Numbered from the stretch's first letter, positions 41,713 through 50,637 are shown. The stretch: DNA of 64,000 nt from DATLNM01 sp035536775 (GCA_035536775.1 DATLNM010000028.1:1-64000), one strand, 5' to 3'. The notes: generated from the letters alone by a model not told the origin. A program made the numbers and translations.

Positions 41713-43002
41713 ATGCCGAGCCGCATCGTCTATGTGATCCTCGATGGCCTTGGTGATGATCCGAACCCAGGCCTCGGTGGGCGTACGCCGCTAGAGGCGG
41801 CGAACACCCCGTTTCTTGACGGTCTCGCGCGCACCGGAGCCAACGGTTACGTCACCACGGTGGGGGAGGGGATCGCTCCGGAGTCCGATATCGCGGTGTT
41901 CGCCATCCTCGGATACGACCCACACGAGCACCACACGGGCCGCGGCCCGTTGGAATCGGTCGGGGCGGGTGTCGAGGTGCGCGACGGTGATCTCGCGTAC
42001 CGCGTGAACTTCGCGACGGTTGAGCGCGACGGAGAGGGATGGGCGATCCTCGATCGCAGGGTAGGTCGCGACCTGACCTCCGAAGAGGCGCGTGCCCTCG
42101 CCGCTGAGGTCGAAGAAAAGGTGGTGTTGCCAGAAGCGACCTTCGAGTTCCGCGCGACGATTGGGCACCGGGGGGTTCTTGTTCTTCGCTCGGACGAGGG
42201 ACCACTGTCAGCGGAGGTCGACAACTCGGACCCGGCTTACGGTCGACAGGGGGCGCTGGGTGTCGCGCTCGAAACGTTCGATAACCACGTTGTCCGCGTC
42301 GGGCCGGTCGATGGCCACGAGGGTGAGGAGCGCGCTCAGCGAGCCGCCGCTCTCACGAATCGCTGGCTGGAGGCATCGTTCGACGTCCTCGATGCTTCGG
42401 AGGTCAACGTCCGAAGGAGAGCGGCGGGCAAGCTGCCCGGCAACTTTGTCCTCACGCGCGATGGTGGAGACCACCTTCCCGCACTTGTGCCGTTCAAGGA
42501 GCGTTTCGGCCTCGAGATGGGTTGTTTCGTTGAGATGCCGGTGGAGCTCGGCATCGCGCGCCTGACCGGGATGGGGATCGTCGAGGCGCCGACGGGGATC
42601 CCTCCCGCCGAGCAATACGAGAAGTGGGCAGACCTCGCCCTCGAGGCGATCGAGGGCTTCGACGGGCTGTACATCCACATCAAGGGACCCGACGTACCGG
42701 CTCACGACGGCGACGCCGAAGCGAAGATCGCGAGCATCGAGGACATCGACTCGATCTTCTTCGCCCGGCTTCTCGATGACCTGGATATGAAGCGCACGGT
42801 CGTGGCGGTGACGGCAGACCACTCGACCAGCTGCGTCCGGAAAGCCCACACCGACGGTCCGGTACCCCTGGTCGTATCGGGAGCTGGTGTGTCCTCCGAC
42901 CGGGTGGACTCCTACGGCGAAACCGCGTCGCGCAGGGGGTCGATGGGTCATCTCATGGGCGTAGAGATCATGCCCAACCTCGTCCGGCTGGCAAGAGGCT
43001 AG
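41713..43002 (+). CDS. apgM: 2,3-bisphosphoglycerate-independent phosphoglycerate mutase, archaeal (ApgM) type
   Basis: 429 residues. The alkaline-phosphatase-superfamily metal and catalytic sites are visible: YVILDGLGDDP near the N-terminus, ESDIAVFAILGYDP with the candidate nucleophile Ser, GRGPLES, then HIKGPDVPAHDGD, VAVTADHSTSC and a late GSMGHLMG. This is the ApgM class first known from archaea, distinct from GpmI and GpmA. It follows pgk and tpiA and completes the step from 3- to 2-phosphoglycerate. Confidence 0.88.
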   Translation: MPSRIVYVILDGLGDDPNPGLGGRTPLEAANTPFLDGLARTGANGYVTTVGEGIAPESDIAVFAILGYDPHEHHTGRGPLESVGAGVEVRDGDLAYRVNFATVERDGEGWAILDRRVGRDLTSEEARALAAEVEEKVVLPEATFEFRATIGHRGVLVLRSDEGPLSAEVDNSDPAYGRQGALGVALETFDNHVVRVGPVDGHEGEERAQRAAALTNRWLEASFDVLDASEVNVRRRAAGKLPGNFVLTRDGGDHLPALVPFKERFGLEMGCFVEMPVELGIARLTGMGIVEAPTGIPPAEQYEKWADLALEAIEGFDGLYIHIKGPDVPAHDGDAEAKIASIEDIDSIFFARLLDDLDMKRTVVAVTADHSTSCVRKAHTDGPVPLVVSGAGVSSDRVDSYGETASRRGSMGHLMGVEIMPNLVRLARG

Positions 43003-43022
43003 TTAATGCCCCTGGTTGCGGC

Positions 43023-43028
43023 TACGCT
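43023..43028 (+). promoter_or_regulatory. -10 element (TACGCT) of a leaderless blaI-type transcript
   Basis: TACGCT is followed by six bases (TGACCC) and the GTG at 43035. Confidence 0.45.
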
Positions 43029-43034
43029 TGACCC

Positions 43035-43445
43035 GTGACCGCTCGCCGTAAGCACAGCCTCGCAGATGTCCTCGGGCCCCTCGAGGCGGACATCATGGAC
43101 GTCGTCTGGAACGAGGGTGAGGTCACCGTGCGCGACGTTCACCGCGCCATCAACGCCGACCGACCCATCGCCTACACGACCGTGATGACCACGCTCGGCA
43201 GGCTTGCCGACAAGGGACTGCTGCGGCGCGACGACGACCAGCCCGCTCATCGCTACACCCCTCTCCTATCCCGGGAGCAATACGCGAGGACGACCGTGAA
43301 GTCGGTCGTCGACTGGTTGGTGAGCCACTTCCCGGACCCCGCTGTGGCCTATTTCGTCGACCGTGTCGAGAAGGGTGACGAGGACGTCATCGATCGTCTA
43401 AGAGAGGCGATCGAGCAGCGGAGGACACAAGGAAAAGGTGACTAA
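43035..43445 (+). CDS. BlaI/MecI/CopY family transcriptional repressor
   Basis: 136 residues. The winged helix is clear: LGPLEADIMDVVWNEGEVTVRDVHRAI, then YTTVMTTLGRLADKGLLRRDD (recognition helix and wing start), and a C-terminal dimerisation helix. Such repressors are inactivated by a partner M56 peptidase, and a gene of that type follows with an 8-base overlap. No obvious TACA/TGTA operator is seen near the promoter; regulated genes are unknown. Confidence 0.85.
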   Translation: MTARRKHSLADVLGPLEADIMDVVWNEGEVTVRDVHRAINADRPIAYTTVMTTLGRLADKGLLRRDDDQPAHRYTPLLSREQYARTTVKSVVDWLVSHFPDPAVAYFVDRVEKGDEDVIDRLREAIEQRRTQGKGD

Positions 43446-44922
43446 CCCACCGCCGACCATCTTTGCCCTCGAGACCGACTCCGCGTGGATCGTCATCCTC
43501 GTCGTGTCGCTCGTGACGCTCGCCGCCACCCTCGTGCTTCGGCGCCTCATAGGCCGGTCCGGAGGTCTTGCCGCCGGCATCCTGTTGGTTCTGCCGCTCT
43601 TGTTACCGGTGATAGCCGCGGCCCTTTTCGCCCACGGCGCTCTTCCTGAATTCTCGGTTCTGCGTCCGGCATCACCGTCCTTGCTTCAGAAGTCGACAGG
43701 CCTCTTGCATCTTCTCTTCCTCCGCGATGGTCGCAGTGGTGTCGTCACGCCGTACACCCTCACCGGTTCCGCAGGACCCTGGCTGGTCCTCATCGGCGGA
43801 GGCGTCACGATCTTCATGCTCGTCCGAAGGTTCACCGGCCTCGTGCTCGTACGCAGGATGATCACGCGGTCGCGGCGTCCTCGTTCCAACCGTGAGTTCG
43901 AGGCGCGCGCCTACGTTCGAGGACTCGCACGGGAGTTTGGCCTCAGTCATGTCCCGGAACTGCGCGTCCTCGCGGGGAAGGGTTTCTCAGGAGCATTCGT
44001 GGCGGGAGCTCGTCGACCACGCATCCTCATGTCGACGGAGGTCATCGAGGCCCTGAGTGACGACGAACTGCGTTGCATCCTGGCGCATGAGGTCGCCCAT
44101 CTCAGGACGCGCGACGTGCAGGTCGTTTTCAGCGCGGGATTGCTGCGAGACCTCGTCGCGTGGAACCCGCTCGGTCACATCGCGTTCCGCCGGCTCGCGG
44201 CAGATCGTGAGCTCGAGGCCGACCGGCAGGCGGCTGCGGTGACAGGCCGCCCACTCGATGTCGCGTCTGGTTTGCTCAAAGTGTGCGAGCTCATGCGTGT
44301 CGGCAACCGGCTTGTGCCGCGCGGGGGCCTCGCATTCATGGGCGGGCGCGGGGACGTGAAGCGCCGCGTGTCGAATCTCCTCGCGTTGGCCGACGGTGGA
44401 ACATGGTCGGCCTCCGGCCCCAGAGGGGTGATCGCAGGAGATCGGGTCGGGCGGATGCTCTACGTCGTGGCCGGCGTAGCCGTCGCTGTCCTCGGGCTGC
44501 GCGCGGGGGCGGCGATAGCGGATCGGGACCTGGGAGGGTTCGCGATCGTGTGGGGAGCAACGACCTATCAGGACACGGGCGACCTGTGGGCGCCCAAGTC
44601 GACCCGCCAGCATCACGGTGTTGCGAACGGTAAGCACAAGGTCCACGAGGCGCAACGAACGGCGCGCAATGCGAAGGCGGCCAACAAGGCCAAGCGGCCG
44701 TTCAAGTATCCGGAGTTCGTCGCCGGGCTGTCGCTGCGTGAGCGCAACGTCGCTGACTGGCTGCGGTGGATGACCCACAGGGCACGCCGTGTCCCGCCTG
44801 CTTCGCTGAGGTGGGAGGGGCGCCAGGACTGGCAGATGGTGCCGATCTACTCGGAACCCGGCGTGGGCATCAGGGTTTATCGTTTGAGCGACCTCAGCGG
44901 CTGGGAGGGCGCCGGGCCCTGA
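43438..44922 (+). CDS. M56 (BlaR1-like) membrane metallopeptidase without a penicillin-binding sensor
   Basis: 494 residues from GTG 43438. Four membrane segments are likely (WIVILVVSLVTLAATLVL, LAAGILLVLPLLLPVIAAAL, WLVLIGGGVTIFMLV and, after the catalytic domain, MLYVVAGVAVAVLGLRAG). The zinc site is LAHEVAHLRTRD near residue 220 with a third ligand in ADRELEAD. The C-terminal 160 residues are outside the peptidase fold and basic (ARNAKAANKAKRPFKYPE); they do not resemble the beta-lactam sensor of BlaR1. It is coupled to the BlaI gene and should cleave that repressor on a signal not known. Confidence 0.82.
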   Translation: MTNPPPTIFALETDSAWIVILVVSLVTLAATLVLRRLIGRSGGLAAGILLVLPLLLPVIAAALFAHGALPEFSVLRPASPSLLQKSTGLLHLLFLRDGRSGVVTPYTLTGSAGPWLVLIGGGVTIFMLVRRFTGLVLVRRMITRSRRPRSNREFEARAYVRGLAREFGLSHVPELRVLAGKGFSGAFVAGARRPRILMSTEVIEALSDDELRCILAHEVAHLRTRDVQVVFSAGLLRDLVAWNPLGHIAFRRLAADRELEADRQAAAVTGRPLDVASGLLKVCELMRVGNRLVPRGGLAFMGGRGDVKRRVSNLLALADGGTWSASGPRGVIAGDRVGRMLYVVAGVAVAVLGLRAGAAIADRDLGGFAIVWGATTYQDTGDLWAPKSTRQHHGVANGKHKVHEAQRTARNAKAANKAKRPFKYPEFVAGLSLRERNVADWLRWMTHRARRVPPASLRWEGRQDWQMVPIYSEPGVGIRVYRLSDLSGWEGAGP

Positions 44923-45003
44923 TCTTGGGCACGGTCGTCCCGCAGGGCTGAAGAGACACCAGCTCACTGTCAGAAACTGGCATCTATCAGAAGAGGGGTT
45001 TCG

Positions 45004-45237
45004 ATGCTTACCGGGATATTGGTTGTGATCCACATACTCGCCTCCGCCACGCTGATCCTGTTCGTCCTGCTTCACGCAGGACGGGGCGGCGGCGTCTCGG
45101 AGATGTTCGGCGGCGGGATGCAGAGCCAGGCGATGGGCTCGACGGTGATGGAGAAGAACCTGGACCGGATCACGGTCATCACGGCCATCATCTTCACGGG
45201 GACGACCGTCCTGCTCGCGTTCCGCCTCCAGCCGTAG
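45004..45237 (+). CDS. secG: Preprotein translocase subunit SecG
   Basis: 77 residues with two membrane segments (ILVVIHILASATLILFVLLH and ITVITAIIFTGTTVLLAF) around the family loop GRGGGVSEMFGGG. SecG supports SecYE at the membrane. The ATG follows AGAGGGG. The gene sits downstream of the tpiA region as in mycobacteria. Confidence 0.93.
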   Translation: MLTGILVVIHILASATLILFVLLHAGRGGGVSEMFGGGMQSQAMGSTVMEKNLDRITVITAIIFTGTTVLLAFRLQP

Positions 45238-45242
45238 CTTCC

Positions 45243-46886
45243 TTGCGCTTGTCCGCCCCTCACTGGGTGGGCGCAGGTCTCGTTCTCCTGTTTGCAGGCT
45301 GCACGACCCCTACGGACGCGCCCACTACCACCGTGCCGTCGGGCTCTACCGTGGTATCGACACCCGATGCGACGCCGACCGCGCCGGAGATATTCGAAGA
45401 GGGAGCGGAGATCCTTGACGTCGCCATCAGGCAGCCCGCGACGCTCGATCCATTGCGCATCGGCGACCCAGGTTCGATGCTCGTGGCGAGGCAACTCTAC
45501 GAGGGGTTGACGCGCTGGGATCCTCTCGCGGAAGAAGTTCAGCCCGCGGCTGCGGAGTCGTGGTCGACATCTGACGGCAGGACGTTCGTATTCAAGCTGC
45601 GTGCCGGCATGACCTTCCACGACGGCTCACCGGTAGAAGCACAGCATTTCGCGTACGCGTTCGATCGGATCGCCCTCAAAGAGAACGCGTCGGAGATCGC
45701 GTACGCGTTGGAGGGGATCATAGGTTTCCACGAGGTCAACGGGGCCGGGACAGCCTCGCACCTCGCCGGGGTTACGACCCCGGACCCATTGACGTTATCG
45801 ATCGAGCTTGTTGCTCCGTATCACGAGCTACCCGCGGTGATGACTCATCCCGCGCTCGTCCCGCTTCATCCGGCGGCGGTCGCCGACTACGACTCGTTCC
45901 TTGCGGAGCCCGTGGGCAATGGGCCTTTTCGCATGGCGGCGCCGTGGATCCCGGGGGGTCCTGTGGCCCTGATGGCTTTCGCAGGTTTTTACGAGACCCC
46001 AGAGGCAGATGGGATCAGGTTCCTTCCGTATCCGGATGCGGCGGCTTCGTGGTTGCAGTTCCGCGACGGGCTTATCGACGTCGCGGAGGTCCCGGCCGGT
46101 CAGACCGAGGATGCGAGTGCGATGTTCGGTGAGCAGGGCTTCACCGAGTTCGCGAGCGGGTACTACTTCGGCTTCAACCTCGACTCGCCGGACCTTCGTG
46201 ACCCTCGCCTGCGAGCGGGGATCAACCGAGCGATAGATCGTGAGGCGATCGCCCGCGATGTGTTTGCCGGCAGCATGTCGCCAGCGCGGGGGATCGTTCC
46301 GGCAGGCCTTCCGGGATTCCAGGAGAACGTGTGCGTCGATATCTGCGACTATGACCCCGACGCGGCGCGGCGGGTCATCGGGTTGCTTCCGCGCGCGGAA
46401 CGCCGAGTCGCGATCCAGTACACCGAGGGGGACCCTCACGAGCAGGTCGCGCGGATGGTCAAGAGAGACCTCGAGGCGGTTGGACTCGAGGTCACTCTCA
46501 GAGGATTCCGGTTCTCGCGCTATGTCGACCTCCTGAACGCGAATCTCCACACGATGTATCGGATGGGGTGGCTCGCGGAGTACCCCGTCGCCGACGTCTT
46601 CCTGACCCCGCTGTTCTCGGGCAAGTCTCCGGACAACCACTCCTCGTTCTCATCGGTAAGGGTCGATCGCCTCCTGACGGAAGCCCACGCGGAGCCGTCC
46701 CCCGGCCGGCGCGCCCAGCTCTACATCGCGGCAGAGAAGGCGATCCTCAAGGAGATGCCGATCGTGCCCATCGGGTCGTACGAGACACATTGGGCCGTTC
46801 AGGGTGCGGTGGACGGCATCGTGTTCGACGTGATGGGGGGCTTCGACGCGTTCGACGTATCGGTGGAGGGCGATGCCGAGCGCTAG
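45243..46886 (+). CDS. Lipoprotein solute-binding protein, SBP_bac_5 (oligopeptide/nickel) family
   Basis: 547 residues from TTG 45243, five bases after the secG stop; a GTG at 45267 is possible. A lipobox LLFAGC near residue 20 is followed by a Thr/Pro-rich linker. The substrate-binding fold is clear: QPATLDPLRIGDPGSMLVARQLYEGL, FVFKLRAGMTFHDGSPVEAQHF, DPRLRAGINRAIDREAIARDVFAG and a late YPVADVFLTPLFSGKSPDNHSSF. It should capture peptides or related solutes on the outer face. No permease or ATPase gene is near. Confidence 0.85.
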   Translation: MRLSAPHWVGAGLVLLFAGCTTPTDAPTTTVPSGSTVVSTPDATPTAPEIFEEGAEILDVAIRQPATLDPLRIGDPGSMLVARQLYEGLTRWDPLAEEVQPAAAESWSTSDGRTFVFKLRAGMTFHDGSPVEAQHFAYAFDRIALKENASEIAYALEGIIGFHEVNGAGTASHLAGVTTPDPLTLSIELVAPYHELPAVMTHPALVPLHPAAVADYDSFLAEPVGNGPFRMAAPWIPGGPVALMAFAGFYETPEADGIRFLPYPDAAASWLQFRDGLIDVAEVPAGQTEDASAMFGEQGFTEFASGYYFGFNLDSPDLRDPRLRAGINRAIDREAIARDVFAGSMSPARGIVPAGLPGFQENVCVDICDYDPDAARRVIGLLPRAERRVAIQYTEGDPHEQVARMVKRDLEAVGLEVTLRGFRFSRYVDLLNANLHTMYRMGWLAEYPVADVFLTPLFSGKSPDNHSSFSSVRVDRLLTEAHAEPSPGRRAQLYIAAEKAILKEMPIVPIGSYETHWAVQGAVDGIVFDVMGGFDAFDVSVEGDAER

Positions 46887-48225
46887 GAGACCGCGTCTGG
46901 CTGCTATCGCGCTCGCAGGCGCAGTTATTTTCGGGGGCTGCACCTCGCCGAGCCCTCCGGAAGCACCACCCGCGATCCCGGGATCCGTAGACATCGAAGC
47001 ACTGCCTCGCGGTGGCACGGTGACCATGGGCGTGCTCGGTGAGCCCGCGACGCTCGATCCGTTCGCGCCGGAGGCCTCCGATCTGACGCGCGCCCTAGTT
47101 CGACCTCTATATCCATCGCTCTACAGGCTGCTTCCGGACGGAACGGCTGTTGCCTCACTCGCGGACAACGCGACACATCAAGGCGACACGGTGCGGGTGA
47201 CCCTGATCGACGCGCAGTGGAGTGATGACTCGGACATCACCGCGCAGGATGTCGTCGCGAGTGCGCGACGCGCGCTCTCGCCGTCAGGGTTCGCGCGTTT
47301 CAGCAGAGTCGAGGCCACCGACGATGGCACGATCACGTTCCACGGCGCGGGCGAAGACTGGCAGGTAGCCCTTGCGACCGCCGCGTATGTTCTGCCAGAC
47401 GGGAGGCCCTCGCGCGAGATCGCCGGTGGACCATTACAGATGGCGTCCCTCACCTCTGGTCTGGAGATCGCCTACGCGCCCAACCCCCGATGGTTCGGGG
47501 GCGATATCCCTCTCGACGGGGTACGGGTCCAGTTCATCGAGAATGTCGAGATCATGATCGAGCTTCTCGACGAAGGCCGGCTCGATGTGGCCGCCGTTCC
47601 TTCGTCGGTGAACCTCGGCGCCCGGCTCGACGAGATGGGCCTCGAGTTCGATGCCGCTCTCGGGTGGGAGAGTGTGTTGCTGACCTTCGGGGTGGACACC
47701 ACCACGTTCGACGAGCGGAGATGGTTCTCCGCCGCGATAGATCGCCGATCGATCGTCGAGGGTCTAGTTCGCGACGAGGGCCGGCTGTCGAATGCCCTTC
47801 ATCCACGTCCGGGCGCGGCGGGAGCCGCGGGCCCCTGGGAGGAGAGGAGCGCGCCGGGCTCGTACCCGACGACGGTCTCGATCGCGGCTCCCGTAGGGGA
47901 CGAGCTCCTCGGATTCATCCAGCGCGCACTCTGGGAGCAACTCAACGAACGCGTCGAGCTGGAGCTGCTCACGGTTGAGGCCGCCCGCTTCTACGGAGGG
48001 TGGCAACGCGACGCCCCGGCAGACGTTCTGGTCGTGCGCGCGTCGGGCGCGCCGAAGCTTGGCGGCGCCGGGGCGGCCTTCCGCCGCGCCTCGATCTTGC
48101 CTCTAGCGCACGTAGAAACCGTCCTTGCGTGGACCGGCGACGTCGCCGGGCTTGCCGCGAATCCGACCTTCGATGGCCCGTTATGGAACGTGGAGGAGTG
48201 GTTTCTCGAAGAGAGCCAGGGTTGA
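46873..48225 (+). CDS. Second lipoprotein solute-binding protein, SBP_bac_5 family, shortened
   Basis: 450 residues, overlapping the preceding gene by 14 bases. Signal sequence with lipobox VIFGGC near residue 22. The same fold is seen but weaker: GEPATLDPFAPEASDLTRALVRPLYPSL, VTLIDAQWSDDSDITAQDVVASARR, WFSAAIDRRSIVEGLV. It is about 100 residues shorter than its neighbour. The pair look like an old tandem duplication, and the second copy has lost many family residues, so its ligand may differ. Confidence 0.75.
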   Translation: MPSARRPRLAAIALAGAVIFGGCTSPSPPEAPPAIPGSVDIEALPRGGTVTMGVLGEPATLDPFAPEASDLTRALVRPLYPSLYRLLPDGTAVASLADNATHQGDTVRVTLIDAQWSDDSDITAQDVVASARRALSPSGFARFSRVEATDDGTITFHGAGEDWQVALATAAYVLPDGRPSREIAGGPLQMASLTSGLEIAYAPNPRWFGGDIPLDGVRVQFIENVEIMIELLDEGRLDVAAVPSSVNLGARLDEMGLEFDAALGWESVLLTFGVDTTTFDERRWFSAAIDRRSIVEGLVRDEGRLSNALHPRPGAAGAAGPWEERSAPGSYPTTVSIAAPVGDELLGFIQRALWEQLNERVELELLTVEAARFYGGWQRDAPADVLVVRASGAPKLGGAGAAFRRASILPLAHVETVLAWTGDVAGLAANPTFDGPLWNVEEWFLEESQG

Positions 48226-48279
48226 CGGCCAGATCGACGGCCACGATCGACAGCCATGATGCGTGCTGTGATCGCCTCG

Positions 48280-48285
48280 TATAAT
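48280..48285 (+). promoter_or_regulatory. Perfect -10 (TATAAT) before tRNA-Leu
   Basis: A consensus TATAAT lies 60 bases before the tRNA 5' end; no good -35 was seen 16-18 bases upstream. It is the only perfect -10 noticed in the window, as expected for a stable RNA gene. Confidence 0.5.
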
Positions 48286-48345
48286 CAGGGTGTGCCCTGT
48301 GTCAGAGCGAGCTCTGTCCGGGGCTTCTGTACGTCAGGATCACCT

Positions 48346-48428
48346 GCGGTGGTGGTGGAACGGTAGACACGCCAGCTTGAGGGGCTGGTGCCCGCAAGGG
48401 TGTGGGGGTTCAAATCCCCCCCACCGCA
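48346..48428 (+). tRNA. tRNA-Leu (anticodon GAG)
   Basis: 83 bases fold as a class II tRNA. Acceptor GCGGTGG (48346-48352) pairs with CCACCGC (48421-48427), with discriminator A at 48428. The anticodon stem CCAGC/GCTGG encloses loop TTGAGGG, anticodon GAG, which reads CUC and CUU leucine codons. A long variable arm (TGCCCGCAAGGGTGT) and T arm GGGGG-TTCAAAT-CCCCC are present. CCA is not encoded (CGA follows). Confidence 0.97.
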
Positions 48429-48449
48429 CGATGGGCCCTGCGAGGGGCA

Positions 48450-50450
48450 TTAGCCCGAGGCGAAGAAGCTGCTTCGGATCCGTTCGAGCAATGATTCAGT
48501 CTCTGGTGTGGCTTCCAGTTCTGATATCCGCTCCCGGCGGCGCTCGAGTCGAGACCGCATGATCGCGGCCAGCTCGTCGAGCCATTCGGGATGCGCGGCC
48601 ACGACGGCCTTGTACGCCTCGCGGCCGATCTCGTAGACGACGGTCTCATCAACCGAGCGCACGGTTGCCGCACGCTTCTCTCCGGTCAGAAGGGCCATCT
48701 CGCCGATGACCTCGCCGGGCCCGAGCTTCTCGACCAACCAATCGGTGTCGTCGTCTTTTCGCAAGCGAACTTCGACCTCTCCGATCCCAACGAGGAACAG
48801 AGATGTCCCTTCCTGCCCTTGGATGAGCAATCGCTGCGTTGGCCCGAGGAACAGAGGGCGCGCGGTAAGGGCGAGGGAGTGGACATCTTCGGGCGAAAGC
48901 ATCTTGAAGATGGCGACACTCGCCAAGAGCCGCTCGATCTCCTCGGTCGTCGGTTCGGCGGCATCCACGGGTTCAGGGGCCGTCATGCTGGGGCCAAGAC
49001 CGTCCTGGCGTTGGAGCAGCTCGAGGCGACGCCGGTCGCCCTTAAGGTGCGCCTCGAGAAGGCTTGTCTCAGGCGGGATGCATTCTGTGCCCGCGTAGTC
49101 CATCAGCCGATTCGTTCTCGCCCATTCGGCCACCGCGTTCATCGATGATCGGTACTGGCTGCAGGCAGTCGGATAGATGCCCTTCTGACCTCCGATACCG
49201 AAGCGTTGCCACAGGACGATCTCTCGCGCCGCAGTGGGCAGGAACGCGATCTCGGGAAAGGCGTCGGAGGCTTGGCGAAGCACAGCCCTTTCTGCATCAC
49301 GGAACACCCTCTGCCACGTCTCTTGAGAATTGGATGCGTTCGGACCGGCGAGCTCGATCGCATGCTTGAGATCCTCGTGGTGCACATGCAGGAACTGTAG
49401 GGTCACCTCCCTCTTGCGTAGCAGATTGAGGGCTGAGACGGGGCCCGTGCGGGGACTACCAAAGCTCGGAAAGACGATGCCTCGCATCTGCCAAACGTGC
49501 TGCCACGCGGCCACATCGATCCGATCGCGTATATCGGTGTACGTGCCGTCCTCCAATGCGGCGCGCTCATCGGGTCGAAGCAGGTCGCCGACGTCATCCC
49601 TCACTGCCGTGAAGATCGCGATGCACGTGATCAGTTCGAGGTAGACACCGACACGCAGCAGCCACGCGGGGTCGGTGAGGTGATGTTCCTTGCCAACGAT
49701 ATCTGCGATCAGAGCTGAGTTGTAGAGGTAGGCCTTGTCACTGCCGATCTTCAACACCGGATACCACGGGTGGTAAGCGACACCTGGATCGTCCCGTCCT
49801 GCCTTGCGCGCTTGACGAGCGGTGTCGAGCGGCAGCAACTCGTCGAGCATGCGCTTGTAGAGGGAGCCGAAGCTGCGCGCATCGCAGACGTCGAGCCACG
49901 TTTCGTCGGTGGCGACCGAGCCGTTGTCATCGTCGAGTCTGATCTCGACCCGCATCTTTCGAAGGAGACCTGTCGCCAGTCCTAGTTCGATGCCCGCCAG
50001 GTCGCGCTGGGGCAACAGCTCGAGTCGCTGTCGCTCAGAGTCGGCGAGCTCCACGCGGCGCCTTTCCCACCCCGGTAGGGGGCGTCCGTCGATCGTCGCC
50101 GTGGCGTAGGCAGAGGTGGGTCTTCTGCTACCGGATACCTCGAAGAGGAGGACCGCGCGGTTGTGGAGACCGTCGTTCGTGATGAGGATCGCGTTGTCAC
50201 TCGAGCCCAAGCCGGGATGTTTGTCCTCGTCCGTAGGGCGCCTGCCTGGTACGAACGGAACGAAGTGGCACTCCATCGACCCAGTATCTCCAATGCCCAA
50301 CGAGGCATCACATTCGATCGGCGGAAAGAACACGAGCTCTCCCTCGAGAAGCTCTCTGGCTTGGTCCACAAGAGCGACATCCATGTCACCGATCGTGGCA
50401 GGCGGGGTTATGACACGTTTTCTGACACGTATCACTTTTCGCAGAACCAT
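48450..50450 (-). CDS. Cyclic-nucleotide-binding-domain protein with unrecognised N-terminal 480 residues
   Basis: 666 residues. The C-terminal part (about 515-640) is a cyclic-nucleotide-binding domain: LASVAIFKMLSPEDVHSLAL, GTSLFLVGIGEVEVRL and the phosphate-binding cassette GEVIGEMALLTGEKRAATV with its conserved Glu and Arg. It ends in a charged helix. There is no helix-turn-helix, so it is not a Crp-type regulator. The first 480 residues match no family I know; they contain HVHHEDLKH, YHPWYPVLKIGSDKAYLYN and one weakly hydrophobic helix (WLLRVGVYLELITCIAIF). Start taken as the ATG at 50450; an ATG 22 codons on (50384) is possible. Confidence 0.7.
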   Translation of the reverse strand: MVLRKVIRVRKRVITPPATIGDMDVALVDQARELLEGELVFFPPIECDASLGIGDTGSMECHFVPFVPGRRPTDEDKHPGLGSSDNAILITNDGLHNRAVLLFEVSGSRRPTSAYATATIDGRPLPGWERRRVELADSERQRLELLPQRDLAGIELGLATGLLRKMRVEIRLDDDNGSVATDETWLDVCDARSFGSLYKRMLDELLPLDTARQARKAGRDDPGVAYHPWYPVLKIGSDKAYLYNSALIADIVGKEHHLTDPAWLLRVGVYLELITCIAIFTAVRDDVGDLLRPDERAALEDGTYTDIRDRIDVAAWQHVWQMRGIVFPSFGSPRTGPVSALNLLRKREVTLQFLHVHHEDLKHAIELAGPNASNSQETWQRVFRDAERAVLRQASDAFPEIAFLPTAAREIVLWQRFGIGGQKGIYPTACSQYRSSMNAVAEWARTNRLMDYAGTECIPPETSLLEAHLKGDRRRLELLQRQDGLGPSMTAPEPVDAAEPTTEEIERLLASVAIFKMLSPEDVHSLALTARPLFLGPTQRLLIQGQEGTSLFLVGIGEVEVRLRKDDDTDWLVEKLGPGEVIGEMALLTGEKRAATVRSVDETVVYEIGREAYKAVVAAHPEWLDELAAIMRSRLERRRERISELEATPETESLLERIRSSFFASG

Positions 50451-50538
50451 CTTCAGGTCATGCTGGCGTGAGGCTCCGCCTGGAATCCGCCTCTAAATGG
50501 GAAGCTTCTGGGGCTTAAGGCTGTTATTGTGACTAACA

Positions 50539-50557
50539 GAGCAACACGGTGTTGCTC
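50539..50557 (+). promoter_or_regulatory. 19-base palindrome in the helicase 5' leader
   Basis: GAGCAACAC and GTGTTGCTC are perfect inverted repeats with one base between. It lies about 100 bases before the helicase ATG, next to TATTGT (50525-50530), a possible -10. It could be an operator or an RNA hairpin. Confidence 0.4.
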
Positions 50558-50620
50558 GTGGGATTTCCTCTTCCGTTCCTCCTTCAGGCGTTACGGGTTG
50601 TGAAATCTCCGTGATGTAGA

Positions 50621-50637
50621 GGTGGCGTCTCGCCACC
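50621..50637 (+). promoter_or_regulatory. Hairpin in helicase 5' leader, just before the ribosome site
   Basis: GGTGGCG and CGCCACC pair around a TCT loop. The ribosome site AAGGAG follows 8 bases later, so the hairpin is placed to influence translation of the DEAD-box gene. Confidence 0.4.

Noticed and set aside
43987..45075. 362-codon minus-strand frame opposite the M56 peptidase and secG
   Set aside because: It would span two convincing plus-strand genes and their spacer; no motifs or ribosome site.
48346..50450. Genomic island at tRNA-Leu
   Set aside because: No integrase, direct repeat of the tRNA 3' end or mobile gene was found; only the unusual cNMP-binding gene is adjacent.
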